Origin: Pseudonocardia nematodicida | GTDB taxonomy: Bacteria; Actinomycetota; Actinomycetes; Mycobacteriales; Pseudonocardiaceae | NCBI RefSeq assembly: GCF_040105385.1 | Contig: NZ_JBEDNQ010000001.1 | Coordinates: 310,001 to 374,000 of the forward strand | DNA length: 64,000 nt | Direction of reading: 5' to 3' | In this document: piece by piece, positions 62,319-64,000 of the stretch | Numbering within the stretch: the stretch's first letter is position 1 | How the letters are laid out: every line of letters starts with the position of its first letter | Translations under genes and position numbers: made by a program | The notes under the pieces: model-generated | Seen by the model: the letters and a program-made list of their open reading frames with translations, nothing else | Databases searched by the model: none | What the model was told of the DNA's origin: nothing

Positions 62319-62800
62319 CGTCGTTCCCCTTCGCCCGCCGCCAGGACCGCGGCGGTGATCTGCGGGTAGGCCGAGCAGCGGCAGATGTTGCCGCTCATCC
62401 ACTCCCGCACGGTTCCCTCGTCGCCGGCGTGGCCCTCGGCGATGCAGCCGACCGCGGAGAGCAGCTGCCCGGGGGTGCAGTAGCCGCACTGGAAGGCGTC
62501 GTGCTCGGCGAAGGCCCGCTGCACCGGGTGCAGCGACCCGTCCGGCGGGGACAGGCCCTCCACGGTGGTGATCTCCCGGCCGTCGCACTGCGCGACGAGG
62601 GTCAGGCACCCGTTCATCCGCAGGCCGTCGACGAGCACGGTGCAGGCGCCACAGGCGCCCTCGTTGCAGCCCTTCTTGATGCCGGTCAGGCCCCGGTGCT
62701 CGCGGAGCCAGTCCAGCAGCGTCGTGCGCGGGGACACCGTGGTGCGGACCGGGTCGCCGTTCACCCTGGGCACGACCGTGACCTGCGTCCGGAACTCCAT
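62315..62800 (-). CDS. Molybdenum hydroxylase [2Fe-2S] subunit
   Basis: 161 aa. The N-terminal ferredoxin-type cluster is CNEGACGACTVLVDG...NGC and the C-terminal helical domain has CGYCTPGQ and CRCSAYP for the second cluster. No Tat signal is present, so the complex is probably cytoplasmic, unlike periplasmic PaoA. It is the first gene of the operon. A GlxA-type regulator is divergent across 98 bp. Confidence 0.94.
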   Translation of the reverse strand: MEFRTQVTVVPRVNGDPVRTTVSPRTTLLDWLREHRGLTGIKKGCNEGACGACTVLVDGLRMNGCLTLVAQCDGREITTVEGLSPPDGSLHPVQRAFAEHDAFQCGYCTPGQLLSAVGCIAEGHAGDEGTVREWMSGNICRCSAYPQITAAVLAAGEGERR

Positions 62801-62898
62801 CGGACGACTCTGCCGGGCCCGGGGCGCCGCGGGGGAGGCGGCGGATCGCCGACGAGCCTTGATTTCTCGCCGAAACGTACAGCACGCTCGGACGTCCC

Positions 62899-63783
62899 AT
62901 GAGCCACCGCGTCGCCGTGCTCGCGCTGCCGGGCCTCGTCACCGCCGATCTCGGCTGCGCGCTGCAGGTGTTCGGGCCCGGCGCGCTGCCGGGCGTGCCC
63001 GACGCGGGCGACGAGATCGTGGTCTGCGGGGCGGGTGGGGCAGCAGTGCCCACCGGTGACGGGTTCGACCTGGTCGTGCGGCACGGTCCGGGCGCGCTGG
63101 CCGGAGCCGACACCGTCGTCGTCCCGGGGTACGTGCCCGGTTGGGACGCGGCGCCGCCCGCCGACGTCCTCGACGCCCTGCGCCGGGCCGGTGCGCGCGG
63201 GGCGTGTCTGGTCGCGATCTCGGTCGGGACGTTCGCGCTCGGGCACGCCGGCCTGCTGCGCGGGCACCGGGCCACCACGCATCCGGCCGCGGCCCGGCGG
63301 CTGGCCGAGAGGTTCCCGGGGACGACCGTGCCGGCCGGTGTCCCGTGCGTCGTCGACGGGAACCTGCTGAGCTGCGCCGGGCCGGCGCACGCGGACGAGC
63401 TGGCCCGGCTCCTCGGCAGGGGAGAGGAGCCGGGCGCGCACCACCCCGTCCCGGTCGCCGCGCTCCGCAGCGCGCTGTCGGACACCTGCTGGTGGGCGCT
63501 GCAGCACCTCGACCGGCCGCTGGGTCTCGCCGACCTCGCCGGGCACGCGAACCTCAGCGAACGCAGCCTGCTGCGGCACTTCCACGACGAGGTGGGCACC
63601 AGCCCGAAGCAGTGGCTGCTCGGTGCGCGCCTCGACCGTGCCCGGCGACTGCTGGAGACCACGACGCTGCCCGTGGACGCGATCGCCCGCCTCTCCGGAT
63701 TCCCCTCGTCCGACGCGCTGCGGGCACGGTTCACCGCGTCGTTCGGCGTCCCGCCGACCACCCACCGCCGGGCCGCGCACTGA
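62899..63783 (+). CDS. GlxA-family regulator (DJ-1/PfpI domain plus AraC HTH)
   Basis: 294 aa. Residues about 4-160 form a DJ-1/PfpI (class I GATase-like) domain; the nucleophile elbow reads VAISVGTFALG, with Ser where catalytic members have Cys, so it is a sensor rather than an enzyme. Residues about 190-290 carry two AraC-type HTH motifs (ANLSERSLLRHFHDEVGTSPKQWL and ARLSGFPSSDALRARFTASFG). Divergent from the molybdenum hydroxylase operon, it is the best candidate for its regulator. Confidence 0.88.
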   Translation: MSHRVAVLALPGLVTADLGCALQVFGPGALPGVPDAGDEIVVCGAGGAAVPTGDGFDLVVRHGPGALAGADTVVVPGYVPGWDAAPPADVLDALRRAGARGACLVAISVGTFALGHAGLLRGHRATTHPAAARRLAERFPGTTVPAGVPCVVDGNLLSCAGPAHADELARLLGRGEEPGAHHPVPVAALRSALSDTCWWALQHLDRPLGLADLAGHANLSERSLLRHFHDEVGTSPKQWLLGARLDRARRLLETTTLPVDAIARLSGFPSSDALRARFTASFGVPPTTHRRAAH

Positions 63784-63910
63784 GGCAGCCGCCCGCACCC
63801 CGGGCCGCTGCCGCGGCAACCGGTGGGGTGCCGGTGCCGGGGAAGCGGCTCCCGGTGCCGGATGCGCGGGGCGACCGGGCGCCCCGGCAGCGCGTGGATA
63901 CGATGCCGGG

Positions 63911-64000
63911 GTGTCCTCCGCGCGCGCCGAGCGACTGGTCAACCTGGTCCTCTGCCTGATGTCGACGCGGCAGTACCTGCCCGCCGAGCGGATCCGGGCG
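63911..64000 (+). CDS. pafB: PafB-like WYL-domain regulator, N-terminus only
   Basis: 30 codons before the window ends. VSSARAERLVNLVLCLMSTRQYLPAERIRA matches the opening of PafB-type regulators, whose HTH-WYL proteins activate the mycobacterial DNA damage response. TACGAT lies 6 nt before the GTG with no ribosome-binding site, suggesting a leaderless mRNA. The assignment rests on a short stretch; PafC or another WYL protein is possible. Confidence 0.65.
   Translation, partial: MSSARAERLVNLVLCLMSTRQYLPAERIRA

Noticed and set aside
59176..62800. Carbon monoxide dehydrogenase (coxMSL)
   Set aside because: The subunit order is [2Fe-2S], FAD, Mo; the FAD subunit has a [4Fe-4S] insertion typical of PaoB, and I do not see the CODH active-site loop in the large subunit.

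Overview
The window is very GC-rich, densely coding actinobacterial chromosome. It is most likely from a Pseudonocardia-type member of the Pseudonocardiaceae. The supporting features are strong GC bias at third codon positions, GTG starts, frequent 4-nt ATGA/GTGA gene overlaps, many apparently leaderless starts, an Rpf-type resuscitation factor, a mycothiol-linked DsbA-like protein, a Mycobacterium-type RpiB, a transmembrane Ser/Thr kinase and the start of pafB. The genus is inferred from overall character, not from a marker gene. I see no tRNA, rRNA, prophage, transposase or CRISPR array.

Region 1 (1-11.2 kb) is an envelope polysaccharide locus. A Gfo/Idh/MocA sugar oxidoreductase is divergent from an operon encoding a Wzz/Wzc-like protein with a degraded ATP-binding loop, an O-antigen polymerase/ligase-like membrane protein, a membrane-anchored lysozyme-like protein and a class III (GSA-aminomutase-like) aminotransferase. 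Next come a GPP34 protein, the dTDP-rhamnose genes rmlA-rmlD with divergent rmlB, and a UDP-glucose/GDP-mannose dehydrogenase. Region 2 (11.2-18.2 kb) holds an NmrA/TetR divergent pair with two shared operator-like palindromes, a DUF2252/membrane peptide/DUF5130 set, a two-component system and a small Cys/His protein, and ends in a short tandem repeat and a strong terminator.

Region 3 (18.2-27.7 kb) has pepN divergent from an Rv2466c-like thioredoxin-fold protein, an Rpf cell-wall hydrolase, a Ser/Thr kinase, an S9 peptidase and an alpha/beta hydrolase. Region 4 (27.7-39.2 kb) is a xylose/xylo-oligosaccharide locus. It contains a GH3 glycosidase, a three-gene ABC importer with its ATPase encoded separately, a LacI regulator that apparently starts at CTG, two ROK regulators and xylA. 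Three separate operator-like palindromes sit at its promoters.

Region 5 (39.2-48.8 kb) carries a RelE-type toxin whose antitoxin is reduced to a C-terminal stub, an 859-aa carboxylate-amine ligase/ATP-grasp fusion, a metallo-beta-lactamase-fold hydrolase, a stretch dense in long hairpins, and DUF429 facing rpiB-nei across only 15 bp. It continues with a HAD phosphatase, an RraA-like protein, a TipA-like MerR regulator with a textbook 19-bp-spacer promoter, and a small secreted protein. Region 6 (48.9-64 kb) has a Baeyer-Villiger-type monooxygenase, a DsbA/NhaA divergent pair in which DsbA appears to start at ATC, an M28 membrane peptidase, a glucarate dehydratase-like enolase, tandem glutaminases, a three-subunit molybdenum hydroxylase (PaoABC-like), a GlxA-type regulator and the pafB start.

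No single gene set looks like a wholly new system. The most unusual items are the CTG and ATC start codons, the RelE toxin with a truncated antitoxin, the Wzc homologue without the Walker A lysine, the shared back-to-back -10 elements of DUF429/rpiB, and a recurring long intergenic palindrome.
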